From: Pseudomonadota bacterium
GTDB lineage: Bacteria; Pseudomonadota; Alphaproteobacteria; Rhizobiales; Hyphomicrobiaceae
Direction of reading: 5' to 3'
NCBI GenBank assembly: GCA_021816505.1
Contig: JAKAXS010000056.1
Location: 1-10,961 of the forward strand
Length of the DNA stretch: 10,961 nt
Position numbers and translations under genes: made by a program. Below, piece after piece: positions 1 through 7,114 of the stretch. The notes below the pieces were generated by a model. It was not told where the DNA came from. It searched no databases and was given only the letters and a program-made list of their open reading frames with translations. Position 1 is the stretch's first letter. Every line of letters begins with the position of its first letter.

Positions 1-279
1 CCGATCGCCAAGATCATCGTCGAGCAGGCCAAGCACGAGGCCGAGACGCTGGCTGCGGAGACGAAAAAGGCTCTGTCGGAGAACCTGGCGCGCCGGACCA
101 AGCTGGCGGAAGAGAAGATTGCGCGCGCCGAAGCGCAGGCGCTGAGCGAGGTGCGCACCAGCGCCGTCGCGGCGGCCGTCAGCGCGGCCGAGAAGCTGCT
201 CAAGGAGCGCGTCGCCGGCAACGTCGCCAAGGGCCTGATCGACACCAGCATCAGCGATCTCAAGGGCAAGCTGAACTGA
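1..279 (+). CDS. atpF: F0F1 ATP synthase subunit b, C-terminal part (cut by left edge)
   Basis: The frame is open from base 1 and ends at TGA 277-279, giving 92 C-terminal residues. The sequence is almost entirely charged/alanine heptad-like helix (AETLAAETKKALSENLARR, then KIARAEAQALSEVRTSAV) and ends in SAAEKLLKERV...LIDTSISDLKGKLN. That is the usual C-terminus of the ATP synthase peripheral-stalk b subunit, which dimerises as a coiled coil and binds the delta subunit of F1. Alphaproteobacteria carry two related b genes (b and b'). The RVAGNVAKGLIDTSISDLK ending and the terminator directly after it suggest the last gene of the F0 operon, but the missing membrane-anchoring N-terminus prevents a firm choice between b and b'. 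The family call is secure; the exact symbol is less so. Confidence 0.88.
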   Translation, partial: PIAKIIVEQAKHEAETLAAETKKALSENLARRTKLAEEKIARAEAQALSEVRTSAVAAAVSAAEKLLKERVAGNVAKGLIDTSISDLKGKLN

Positions 280-307
280 GCTTGTTGCCGCTTCGCGGAA
301 CGAATTG

Positions 308-334
308 AGGGCAGCGTTCGCGCTGCCCTTTTTT
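308..334 (+). terminator. Rho-independent terminator of the ATP synthase operon
   Basis: An 8-bp perfect GC-rich stem, GGGCAGCG (309-316) and CGCTGCCC (321-328), closes a stable TTCG tetraloop (317-320) and is followed at once by six T (329-334). A308-T329 adds one more pair. It lies 29 bp after the b-subunit stop codon. The opposite strand has no T run after the hairpin, so it should act on plus-strand transcription only and shields the facing toxin-antitoxin genes from ATP synthase readthrough. Confidence 0.95.
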
Positions 335-354
335 GTGTCTGCGGTTCGTTCGCC

Positions 355-639
355 TTATGCCTCTCGAACCTGTGAAGCGTGCCAGATACGGATGATCTGC
401 AGTTCTTCCACCGAGAAGCGGTACCAGACAACGAGCCGAGTGCCGGGTATCCATGTTTCCCAGACTGAAGCCTCGGCGATGAACTTGCCTGATCGCGGAT
501 ATGTGACGAGGAAGGTTTCGAGGAACGCCATGCAGCGTGCTTCCAAACGGGCGGCAGCTGCCCGTGCGTGCTGCTCCAGCAGGTAGTCGATCTGGCCTTC
601 AAGTTCATCCGCTGCGCGCGGATCGAACACGATCCTCAT
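355..639 (-). CDS. ParE/RelE-family toxin of a type II toxin-antitoxin module
   Basis: The 94-residue protein (MRIVFDPRAADELEGQIDYL...) has the RelE/ParE fold signature. An N-terminal beta strand (RIVFDPRA) leads into a long helical hairpin of about residues 9-45 with ADELEGQIDYLLEQ. A central W-x-x-W region (SVWETWIPGTRLVVWYRF) follows, then the typical closing strand ELQIIRIWHASQVR at about 78-92. Family members inhibit DNA gyrase (ParE) or cleave ribosome-bound mRNA (RelE); the target cannot be decided from sequence here, though the RxWHxxQxR-type ending is common in ParE-like proteins. Its start ATG (637-639) overlaps the upstream antitoxin stop codon as ATGA, so translation is coupled. 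It ends in TAA at 355-357, 20 bp from the end of the facing ATP synthase terminator. Confidence 0.85.
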   Translation of the reverse strand: MRIVFDPRAADELEGQIDYLLEQHARAAAARLEARCMAFLETFLVTYPRSGKFIAEASVWETWIPGTRLVVWYRFSVEELQIIRIWHASQVREA

Positions 640-872
640 GCAGTGGGGGATTTCAGCTTTGCTCTGAGACGCGCTTTCAGCTCTTGAATTTCGACGCCTT
701 CACCCCGATCAAGACGCGCGATGGCGCTGTCGATCTCGGCTTTCTCGCCAGGGGGAAGCGTATGATAGATCGTTCTGTCGCCCACCACGTATGAGGCAGC
801 CGAAAGCAACTGTTCGAACTCTTCGTCCGAAAGCGCTTCCAGAAGCGGCGCGATACGTTCGATCCTAGTCAT
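636..872 (-). CDS. Small antitoxin paired with the ParE/RelE-like toxin
   Basis: The 78-residue acidic/basic protein (MTRIERIAPLLEALSDEEFE...) is the first gene of a two-gene operon and overlaps the toxin start by 4 bp. Identification rests mainly on size, order and coupling to a recognisable toxin. The C-terminal stretch PGEKAEIDSAIARLDRGEGVEIQELKARLRAKL (about 41-73) resembles the toxin-wrapping helix of Phd/RHH-type antitoxins, where a gly-containing turn precedes a VxxEELKARL helix. The N-terminal third (helical, LLEALSDEEFEQLLSAAS) may dimerise; no clear DNA-binding motif is seen. The ATG at 870-872 has no Shine-Dalgarno sequence. A possible promoter ends only about 5 bp before it, which would give a leaderless mRNA. 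Antitoxins of this kind usually repress their own promoter. Confidence 0.72.
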   Translation of the reverse strand: MTRIERIAPLLEALSDEEFEQLLSAASYVVGDRTIYHTLPPGEKAEIDSAIARLDRGEGVEIQELKARLRAKLKSPTA

Positions 873-877
873 GGTTC

Positions 878-905
878 ACCGTATCATGGGCCGGGGATGG
901 GTCAA
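878..905 (-). promoter_or_regulatory. Candidate promoter of the toxin-antitoxin operon
   Basis: On the minus strand, TTGACC (905-900; 5 of 6 match to TTGACA) is followed after 16 bp by TACGGT (883-878; a weak match to TATAAT). The antitoxin ATG begins at 872, so transcription would start at or within a base or two of the ATG. The good -35, weak -10 and lack of a ribosome-binding site make this plausible but not strong. Confidence 0.35.
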
Positions 906-931
906 AGCGAGCCTCCTACCAGCGCCAGACA

Positions 932-944
932 TGGCATCATGCCA
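932..944. repeat. 13-bp inverted repeat over the ispE stop codon
   Basis: TGGCAT (932-937), one central base, and ATGCCA (939-944) form a perfect inverted repeat that contains the ispE stop codon (TCA on plus, 937-939). It lies 27 bp upstream of the candidate -35 of the toxin-antitoxin operon. It could be a weak operator or chance. Confidence 0.3.
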
Positions 945-1794
945 ACGTTACCGCCTCGATCCACCAACTGGGGTGCGCGGCCTTGAGTTGGGTTGCGGCG
1001 ACGAAGGCGTCGGCGAAAAGGCCGAAGCACGTAGGGCCGGCGCCGGACATCGCCGCAATTCGGCAGCCGGGATGTTTGCGCAAGGCATGCATCACGTCGC
1101 CGACCACGGGCATGACACGGCGCGCGGGCTCCTCGAGGTCGTTGCCGATCGAACGGATCGTCGCCGAAATGTCCGGCAGGGCAGCGAGCAGCGGCGCCGT
1201 GGGCGTGAGGGTGCTGCCCAGTTCTGGAGCCGCGAGCGCCTTGAACACCTGGGCGGTCTTGTCTGCGGGAACGGGGACCTGAGGATTGATCAGCACGGCC
1301 GCAATCGGCTCCCGCAGCGGCGGCAGGGGCTGCAATCGGTCGCCGATGCCGGTCATGTAGGTCAGCCGGTTCTCCAGGCATACCGGAACGTCGGCCCCGA
1401 GTTCCTTGGCGATCCCGTGCCAATCGACCTGCGCCGCGCTGTCGGGATTGGCATTGCGCACGGCGCGCAGCACGGCCGCGGCATCGGCGGAGCCGCCACC
1501 GACGCCCGCGGCGACGGGCAGGCGCTTGTCGAGCGTTACGGCACCGAGCTTCAGGCGCGGTTCGCGCGTTGCCAGTAGCGTCAGCGTGCGCGCTATCAAA
1601 ACTTCCGTTGGCAGCTGCGGGGCAAACGGCCCGGTGACGTCCACACCCGGAGGCCGCGACAGGTCAAGCACGACGCGGTCGGCGGCAGACGCGAAGGCGA
1701 CGACGCTCGCCAGCTCGTGATAGCCGTCAGCACGCCGGCCGAGGACCTTCAGCGTCAGATTGATTTTGGCGCGCGCGCGCTCTTCGATCAGCAC
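937..1794 (-). CDS. ispE: 4-diphosphocytidyl-2-C-methyl-D-erythritol kinase
   Basis: IspE phosphorylates 4-diphosphocytidyl-2-C-methylerythritol with ATP in the cytosolic MEP pathway that makes IPP and DMAPP. The 285-residue product has the GHMP-kinase layout. AKINLTLKVLGRRADGYHEL spans residues 9-28 with catalytic Lys10. The glycine-rich ATP loop PVAAGVGGGSADAA is at 93-106, followed by GADVPVCL with the catalytic Asp135. NPQVPVPADKTAQVF comes next, and the C-terminal GHMP motif is AMSGAGPTCFGLF. The start is taken as GTG at 1794: the frame remains open upstream, but that part overlaps the TPR gene and the family begins just before AKINL. No clear Shine-Dalgarno precedes the GTG, which lies 14 bp after the TPR stop, so translation probably depends on coupling within one operon. 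Length is normal for the family. Confidence 0.93.
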   Translation of the reverse strand: MLIEERARAKINLTLKVLGRRADGYHELASVVAFASAADRVVLDLSRPPGVDVTGPFAPQLPTEVLIARTLTLLATREPRLKLGAVTLDKRLPVAAGVGGGSADAAAVLRAVRNANPDSAAQVDWHGIAKELGADVPVCLENRLTYMTGIGDRLQPLPPLREPIAAVLINPQVPVPADKTAQVFKALAAPELGSTLTPTAPLLAALPDISATIRSIGNDLEEPARRVMPVVGDVMHALRKHPGCRIAAMSGAGPTCFGLFADAFVAATQLKAAHPSWWIEAVTLA

Positions 1795-1808
1795 GACGCG
1801 GCGTCTTG

Positions 1809-4118
1809 TTACTGCACGCGCCGCTGCTGCGGCCCGCGGTTGATCTCGCTGCGCCGCCGCGACGCCTCGGTCGAGGACGTCTTGGTCTTGGCTGCTTCGT
1901 CCTCGTCCGCCTGTGGGGGAAGAGCCGCCAGCCCCTCCGTCATCTTCTTGCGCGTCTTGTCGGCGTCCTCGGGTTCGGGCTTCAGCGACAGCGATTGATC
2001 CCACTGGAAGCGCGCTTCGCGCTGGCGTCCGACGCGCCACAGCGCATCGCCCAGATGATCGTTGAGCACGGGATCTTCCGGCTTCAGCTCGACGGCGCGT
2101 TCCAGGTAGTTCACGGCGTCGGTGAAGTTGCCTTGCTTGAAATGAGCCCAGCCGAGGCTATCGACGATGTAGCCGTCGTCGGGCTTCAGCGCGACGGCTT
2201 GCTCGATCAGCGCCGTGCCTTCCTTGAGGTTGATGCCCTGGTCGATCCAGGAATAGCCGAGATAGTTCAGCACCAGAGGCTGATCCGGCACGAGCGCCAG
2301 CGCTTTCTGCAGATCCTTCTCGGCGGCCGGCCAGTTCTTCAGCCGCTCGTGGCACGTGCCGCGCGCATAGAAGTAGGCCCAATGCTGCTTGCCGGGATTG
2401 GGGATCAAATCGATCGCCTTGTCGTAGTAGCCGGCTGCTTCCTCGTAGAGCTTGCGCGCGCGCATGATGCTGCCGAGCGCGTCGAGCACCTGCAGCTGCA
2501 AGGCATCGTTCCGCGAAATCTTCGGCTTCGCGGCAGCCGGCGCAGGCGTGCTAACGGGCGCGACGGCTTCGGAAACCGCAGCAGGCTCCACACCGAGAAT
2601 GAGACCGTACGTTTCCGGCCCGACCAGGCCGTCGGCACGGAGCTTCTTCTCGCGCTGGAACTGCATCACGGCCTTGCGGGTCTTGTCCCCGAAGGCGCCA
2701 TCGGCGGTACCGATGTCGTAGCCGAGTTTGGTCAGTGCCTCCTGCAGGCGTTGAACACGCTCGTCCTTGGCACCGAGGCGCAGCGGCGCTTCGTCGGTGG
2801 GAGCCAGTTCCGTGCCCGGTGACGCGCTATCGTTCGAAGCGGGAGCACCTTCAGCCGGTGCAATGTCCTCCGCTTGCGCAGCGGCGACTGCGGCGGGATC
2901 GACGGCAATTTCAGCCGCGGGCGTGGGCGTCGGCATCGGGGTGGTGGCCGGCTTGTCGCCGCCTTCGACTTTGGTGTCGAGTAGCGCCAGCAGCGTGCTG
3001 CGCGCCTCGTCGACCTTGTCGAGCGAATTGAGATCGAAAGCCTTGCGGATGCCGACCGCGGCTGCCAACGGGCTGCCCTTCGGAATCTTGTCGTATGTGG
3101 CGATGGCGGATTCGAAACGCTTCTGGGCTTCTTCCGCGCCCGCAAGAGCGACGAGCGCCAGCTCGTGATCGGGTTTCACATAGAGCGCCAGCTGCAGATA
3201 GGCGACGCCCAGTGCGACGCCGCCCTCGCTCGCCAGTGCTTCGCCAAGCCCATAGAAAACTTCTGCCAGACCTTCGGCGGGCGTGGCGATCACGAGATCA
3301 ATCTGGTCGCGTCCCTGCAGCTTGCTGCTCATGTCGGCGGCAAGCGGATGTGGATCGCCCTGTACCTTGTCCAGGTACTCTTTCATGACGGCGCGGGCCT
3401 GCTTCACGTCGCCGGCACGCGCCAGATGCGCCACGTAGGCGAGGGTCGGCCGCAGCGCCTTGTTATCCTGCTTGAACACCACCTGGTAGGCGGTGCGCGC
3501 GTCCTGCCGCTTGTTGGCGACGTCGAACATCAGGGCGCGCTGGTAGCGCACGTAATTTTGTGCCCAGTCGGCCTGCTTCGTCACGTCGGCCATTTGCGTG
3601 GCGGACCCGATGTCGCCCTCGGCAACCTTGATCCAGCCGATGGCGATCGCGCCGGTCAACTGGCCGAGCGGATTGGTGGCGGCGCCCCGGAAGTGCGTCT
3701 CGGCCTCTTTGTAGGATTTGTCGTTGAACGCTTCCAGACCGAGCATCAGATGGGCGATGCGATGCGTGGGCTCGATGGCGACCAGCGTACGCGACAGTTC
3801 GATCGCGCGATCGAACTTGCCGGCGGACAGTTCCATCAACAGCGCCTGCTCGAGCAGCACGCCGTTGCCGGGGTCGCGAGACAGCGCGTTGCGGTAGAAG
3901 ACGGCGGCACTTTCCGCATCGTTCAAATTGCGTGCGAGCCGCCCCGCCAAATAGCTGCCGACGAGCGAGTGCGATTGCAGTTGCTCAGCCTCCGGCGGCT
4001 TGACGTCGGCCGGCGTTTCGGCGCGTACGTCCGACGACGATGTGAAGGCAAGAAAGGAAGCCAGGCCAAGGACCAGCGATGAAGAGAAGCGTACGCAGCG
4101 GGCAGCTTTGGCGTGCAT
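1809..4118 (-). CDS. Secreted tetratricopeptide-repeat protein with an internal peptidoglycan-binding domain
   Basis: The 769-residue protein has a likely Sec signal peptide: basic MHAKAARCVRF, a hydrophobic stretch SSLVLGLASFLAF, and cleavage near DVRA|ET at about residue 33, so it should act in the periplasm or envelope. Residues about 50-385 form TPR-like helical repeats (for example AESAAVFYRNALSRDPGN). A Pro/Ala/Thr-rich linker (about 390-444) leads to a PG_binding_1 domain at about 445-509: LGAKDERVQRLQEALTKLGY, then DGAFGDKTRKAVMQFQ and DGLVGPETYGLILG. After a second Pro/Ala linker (510-533), canonical TPRs resume at about 540-700, with ALKPDDGYIVDSLGWAHFKQ and ELKPEDPVLNDHLGDALWR. The tail is charged and low-complexity. 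ATG 4118 is preferred over the TTG one codon upstream; AGGA stands 8 bases before it. TPR proteins of this sort commonly sit beside ispE in alphaproteobacteria. The role is unknown, possibly a scaffold near the cell wall. Confidence 0.88.
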   Translation of the reverse strand: MHAKAARCVRFSSSLVLGLASFLAFTSSSDVRAETPADVKPPEAEQLQSHSLVGSYLAGRLARNLNDAESAAVFYRNALSRDPGNGVLLEQALLMELSAGKFDRAIELSRTLVAIEPTHRIAHLMLGLEAFNDKSYKEAETHFRGAATNPLGQLTGAIAIGWIKVAEGDIGSATQMADVTKQADWAQNYVRYQRALMFDVANKRQDARTAYQVVFKQDNKALRPTLAYVAHLARAGDVKQARAVMKEYLDKVQGDPHPLAADMSSKLQGRDQIDLVIATPAEGLAEVFYGLGEALASEGGVALGVAYLQLALYVKPDHELALVALAGAEEAQKRFESAIATYDKIPKGSPLAAAVGIRKAFDLNSLDKVDEARSTLLALLDTKVEGGDKPATTPMPTPTPAAEIAVDPAAVAAAQAEDIAPAEGAPASNDSASPGTELAPTDEAPLRLGAKDERVQRLQEALTKLGYDIGTADGAFGDKTRKAVMQFQREKKLRADGLVGPETYGLILGVEPAAVSEAVAPVSTPAPAAAKPKISRNDALQLQVLDALGSIMRARKLYEEAAGYYDKAIDLIPNPGKQHWAYFYARGTCHERLKNWPAAEKDLQKALALVPDQPLVLNYLGYSWIDQGINLKEGTALIEQAVALKPDDGYIVDSLGWAHFKQGNFTDAVNYLERAVELKPEDPVLNDHLGDALWRVGRQREARFQWDQSLSLKPEPEDADKTRKKMTEGLAALPPQADEDEAAKTKTSSTEASRRRSEINRGPQQRRVQ

Positions 4119-4134
4119 CAAGCTCGTCCTGTAA

Positions 4135-4148
4135 GGGGTTCAAACCCC
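4135..4148. repeat. 14-bp inverted repeat in the leader of the TPR gene
   Basis: GGGGTT (4135-4140) and AACCCC (4143-4148) are perfect arms around a 2-bp centre. It lies just upstream of the AGGA ribosome-binding site of the TPR gene. It may be an operator or a leader hairpin; no T run follows, so it is not an intrinsic terminator. Confidence 0.35.
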
Positions 4149-4241
4149 GTTCGATTCCGCGATGCGATAACACTAGCCCACAAAGCGCGGCGTTGACCAC
4201 CGGGCATTGGCGAGTGTTACCGCAAATTTAGGAATGCTCGT

Positions 4242-4261
4242 CGCGTGAACAAGTCCACGCG
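4242..4261. repeat. Inverted repeat downstream of ETF-QO
   Basis: CGCGTG (4242-4247) and CACGCG (4256-4261) flank an 8-bp loop, 33 bp beyond the ETF-QO stop on the minus strand. The minus strand continues without a T tract, so at best this is an RNA 3'-end hairpin or a factor-assisted stop. The rest of the 175-bp gap between the TPR gene and ETF-QO shows no gene; it probably holds the TPR promoter, which I could not place. Confidence 0.3.
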
Positions 4262-4293
4262 CGGCAATCCCCCGCGTTACCAGCTGCTTAGGC

Positions 4294-6000
4294 TCACATC
4301 CCGGCGTAATTGGGTCCGCCGCCGCCCTCTGGACAAACCCAGGTGATGTTCTGGCTGGGATCTTTGATGTCGCACGTTTTGCAGTGCACGCAATTCTGCG
4401 CATTGATCTGAAACCGCGCTTCGCCGTCGGCTTCCCGCACCACTTCGTAGACGGCTGCCGGGCAGTAGCGCTGAGCCGGTTCGGCCCACTCCGGAAGATT
4501 GATCCGGATCGGGATGCTCGGGTCGGTAAGCCTGAGATGGATCGGCTGTTCTTCTTCGTGGTTGGTGGCGGAGAACGACACGCTGGTCAGCTTGTCGAAC
4601 GTCAGGACGCCGTCTGGTTTGGGGTAGACGATCGGCTTGCAATCCGCGGCCTTCTTCAGCGTCGCGCTGTCGGGTTTGCCGTGGCGCAACGTGTAACCGA
4701 AGCCGACGCCCTTGATGATGGTGTTCATCCACATGTCGATGCCGCCCAGGGCGATGCCGAGGAACGTGCCGAAGCGCGACCACAAGGGTTTGGCATTGCG
4801 CACGCGGCGCAGGTCCGTGGCGATGGCGCCGCTACGCACGGCAGTTTCGTAGTCGGTCAGTTCGTCGTGCGCGCGCTCGGCGCCGATGGCCGCGAACGCC
4901 GCATCGGCGGCCTCGATGCCGGACAGGATGGCATTGTGGCTGCCCTTGATGCGCGGCACGTTCATGAAGCCGGCCGAGCAGCCCAGCAAGGCGCCGCCGG
5001 GGAACGTGAGCTTCGGTATCGATTGCCAGCCACCCTCGGTGATGGCCCGTGCACCGTAGCCGATGCGTTTGCCGCCTTCGAAGACGGGCGCGATGTCGGG
5101 ATGCGTCTTGAAGCGCTGGAACTCGTCGTACGGCGAGAGATACGGGTTCTCGTAGTTGAGGTGCAGCACGAAGCCGACGGCCACGAGGTTCTGGCCGTAG
5201 TGGTAGAGAAACGTCCCGCCACCCGTGCGATTGTCCAATGGCCAGCCGAACGAATGCTGCACGAGGCCCGGCTTGTGCTTCTCCGGTTTGACTTCCCACA
5301 GTTCCTTGAGGCCGATGCCGTACTTCTGCGGGTCGCTATTCGCGTCCAGCTTGAAGTGGCGGATCAGCTGCTTTGCCAGCGAGCCGCGCGCACCCTCTGC
5401 GATCAGCGTGTACTTGCCGCGCAGTTCCATGCCACGCACGAAGTTGTCGTTCGGCTTGCCGTCACGGCCGACGCCCAGATCGCCGGTCGCCACGCCGATG
5501 ACGGCGCCATTGTCGTCCGTCAGATATTCGGCAGCGGGAAACCCCGGATAGATTTCGACGCCGAGTTCAGCCGCCTGCTCGCCAAGCCAGCGCACGACGT
5601 CGCCAAGGCTGACGATGTAGTTGCCGTGATTGCTCATCAGCGGCGGCATCAGAAAGTTCGGCAGGCGCAGCGCGCCGGAATGACCGAGAAAGTAGAAGCG
5701 ATCGTCTGTTACGGGCGTGGTGACGGGAGCGCCCTTTTCTTTCCAATCCGGGATCAGTCGCGTGAGGCCGCAGGGGTCGATCACGGCACCTGACAGGATG
5801 TGCGCGCCGACTTCGGAGCCTTTTTCAAGAACGACGACCGACAGCTCGCTGCCGGCCTCGGCGGCCAGCTGCTTGAGGCGTATCGCGGCAGCCAGGCCCG
5901 CAGGGCCGGCTCCGACGATCACGACATCGAAGTCCATTGCTTCGCGCGCTGGAATGTCCGCGCCTTCCGCGACAACGCCTGCCGCCCTCTCGTCAGCCAT
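4294..6000 (-). CDS. Electron transfer flavoprotein-ubiquinone oxidoreductase
   Basis: ETF-QO is an inner-membrane-associated flavoprotein that passes electrons from ETF, reduced by acyl-CoA and other dehydrogenases, to ubiquinone. The full-length product (568 residues) opens its FAD Rossmann fold at DFDVVIVGAGPAGLAAAIRL (about 23-42). The conserved EKGSEVGAHILSGAVIDP follows at about 59-76. The C-terminal ferredoxin-like domain supplies the four [4Fe-4S] ligands Cys513 (RYCPAAVYE) and Cys537/540/543 (CVHCKTCDIKDP), and ends in CPEGGGGPNYAGM. All expected elements are present, so the enzyme looks functional. ATG 6000 is supported by AAGGA about 9 bases upstream; Met22 is a possible later start but lies close to the fold. 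No etfA or etfB is in the window. It is divergently oriented to the uracil-DNA glycosylase gene. Confidence 0.97.
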   Translation of the reverse strand: MADERAAGVVAEGADIPAREAMDFDVVIVGAGPAGLAAAIRLKQLAAEAGSELSVVVLEKGSEVGAHILSGAVIDPCGLTRLIPDWKEKGAPVTTPVTDDRFYFLGHSGALRLPNFLMPPLMSNHGNYIVSLGDVVRWLGEQAAELGVEIYPGFPAAEYLTDDNGAVIGVATGDLGVGRDGKPNDNFVRGMELRGKYTLIAEGARGSLAKQLIRHFKLDANSDPQKYGIGLKELWEVKPEKHKPGLVQHSFGWPLDNRTGGGTFLYHYGQNLVAVGFVLHLNYENPYLSPYDEFQRFKTHPDIAPVFEGGKRIGYGARAITEGGWQSIPKLTFPGGALLGCSAGFMNVPRIKGSHNAILSGIEAADAAFAAIGAERAHDELTDYETAVRSGAIATDLRRVRNAKPLWSRFGTFLGIALGGIDMWMNTIIKGVGFGYTLRHGKPDSATLKKAADCKPIVYPKPDGVLTFDKLTSVSFSATNHEEEQPIHLRLTDPSIPIRINLPEWAEPAQRYCPAAVYEVVREADGEARFQINAQNCVHCKTCDIKDPSQNITWVCPEGGGGPNYAGM

Positions 6001-6023
6001 ACGTCCCGATCCTTGTTCTTATT

Positions 6024-6044
6024 GGCCGTTTACCCGACACGGCC
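6024..6044. repeat. Inverted repeat in the ETF-QO leader
   Basis: GGCCGT (6024-6029) and ACGGCC (6039-6044) are perfect 6-bp arms with a 9-bp centre. They lie between the candidate -10 of ETF-QO (6054-6059) and its AAGGA ribosome-binding site. This could be a 5' UTR hairpin or a repressor operator just downstream of the transcription start. Confidence 0.4.
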
Positions 6045-6053
6045 CTATCTGTT

Positions 6054-6083
6054 CGATTAGGTCGCAATGGACGCGCGCGTCAA
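6054..6083 (-). promoter_or_regulatory. Candidate sigma70-type promoter of ETF-QO
   Basis: Minus-strand TTGACG (6083-6078; 5 of 6 to TTGACA, preceded by C as often in alphaproteobacteria) is followed after 18 bp by TAATCG (6059-6054; moderate -10). The predicted leader is about 45-50 bases, enough to hold the inverted repeat and the AAGGA site before ATG 6000. Confidence 0.45.
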
Positions 6084-6178
6084 GCGTCACAGGGTAGCGA
6101 TCCCGGGCTGCGTGCATGAGTGGGAATGGCCGCATAGGCGGCTTTCATCGACGTCGGGAAGCAGGATAAGATCGCGCC

Positions 6179-7075
6179 ATGTTGGATGATCTGGACGATA
6201 CGGCGACGTTGACTGCGCTGCTGGCGTGGTATCGCGACATGGGTGCCGACGAAGCCGTGGGCGAGACGGCGATGGACTGGATGGCGCACGGTGGCATTGC
6301 GCCGGGTGCGGAGTTGCGTGAGCGATTGGCCGAAGCACAGCCAGTCGCGCCCCCGCCCGTTTCGAACGTCGCGACGCCCCAGGCGCGGCCCACTGCGCCG
6401 CCGCGCGCTGCGCCACAGGCGCGGGCGCCGTCTGCGCCCCCGGCTCCGCGCGAGGTCCGCAATTTTCCCGTCACGCCGCCCGACGTGTCGCAGAACGCCG
6501 CTCGGTCGGCTGCGGCGTCGGTCGCGTCGCTATCGGCCCTGGAAGCCGCGCTGAAATCGTTCGACGGCTGTGGGCTCAAGGCGACGGCCAAGAACCTGTG
6601 TCTCTATCGCGGGGCGGAGCGGGCGCGCGTCATGCTGATCGGCGAGGCGCCCGGACGGGATGAGGATCTTGCCGGCAAGCCGTTCGTCGGCCCGGCGGGG
6701 CAGCTGTTGGACCGCATGCTGGCGTCGATCGGTCTCAGTGAGGAAACCGTTCACATCGCCAACATCGTCTACTGGCGGCCGCCGGGAAACCGTACGCCGA
6801 CACCGCAGGAGGCAACCGTCTGCCGGCCGTTCCTCGATCGGCAGATCGCGCTTGTAGAGCCCGATTTCATCGTTCCGTTGGGCGGGGCGGCGGCCAAGCA
6901 CATGCTCAACGTGGCGGAAGGGATCATGCGGCTGAGGGGGCGCTGGCAGGATGTGCAAGTCGCGGGGCGTCAGGTGCGTATGCTACCCACGCTACATCCC
7001 GCTTATCTGCTGAGAACGCCGGCTGCCAAACGGATGGCGTGGCGTGATTTGCTTATGTTGAAGGCTGCACTTTGA
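6179..7075 (+). CDS. Uracil-DNA glycosylase, family 4-like (cluster cysteines partly lost)
   Basis: The enzyme removes uracil from DNA to start base excision repair. The 298-residue product has a helical N-terminal segment (1-55), a Pro/Ala-rich linker (about 56-95), then the glycosylase domain. That domain carries motif A GEAPGRDED (155-163), KPFVGPAGQLLDRML (167-181), PPGNRTPTP (201-209) and motif B LHPAYLLR (272-279). Classical family 4 enzymes bind [4Fe-4S] through four cysteines. Here Cys131 (FDGCGL) and Cys215 (TVCRPFL) remain, but the first is lost (FDGC instead of CxxC) and the one in NxxKCRPPGNR is Trp199 (NIVYWRPPGNR). It probably lacks the cluster, like the Bradyrhizobium-type UDG class that I recall from the literature. 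It is not UdgX: the KRRIH loop is absent. The ATG has AGGA 12 bases upstream, rather far. Confidence 0.92.
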   Translation: MLDDLDDTATLTALLAWYRDMGADEAVGETAMDWMAHGGIAPGAELRERLAEAQPVAPPPVSNVATPQARPTAPPRAAPQARAPSAPPAPREVRNFPVTPPDVSQNAARSAAASVASLSALEAALKSFDGCGLKATAKNLCLYRGAERARVMLIGEAPGRDEDLAGKPFVGPAGQLLDRMLASIGLSEETVHIANIVYWRPPGNRTPTPQEATVCRPFLDRQIALVEPDFIVPLGGAAAKHMLNVAEGIMRLRGRWQDVQVAGRQVRMLPTLHPAYLLRTPAAKRMAWRDLLMLKAAL

Positions 7076-7114
7076 AAGATGCACAAAATTTTACGCAATG
7101 TTTAGCGACTTTGC

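Noticed and set aside
1795..2040. Upstream extension of the ispE frame to 367 codons
   Set aside because: The extension overlaps the TPR coding region, is Arg/Ala low-complexity, and IspE proteins begin shortly before the AKINL motif. GTG 1794 fits.
4135..4165. tRNA-like T-arm sequences (GGGGTTCAAACCCC, then GTTCGATTCC)
   Set aside because: A seven-base T loop with a five-pair stem cannot be formed by either, and no anticodon arm, D arm or acceptor stem is found upstream on the same strand.
4384..5793. A 469-codon plus-strand open frame opposite ETF-QO, and similar long frames at 1806-2822, 3165-4082 and 871-1578
   Set aside because: These are antisense to genes with unmistakable family motifs. 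Their sequences are rich in Arg, Ala, Gly and His without recognisable domains, as expected from GC-rich codon bias on the opposite strand.
6143..6172. Promoter TTTCAT-18-TAAGAT just before the UDG ATG
   Set aside because: The -35 is poor and the AGGATAAG sequence could equally be a ribosome-binding site; not strong enough to list as a feature.
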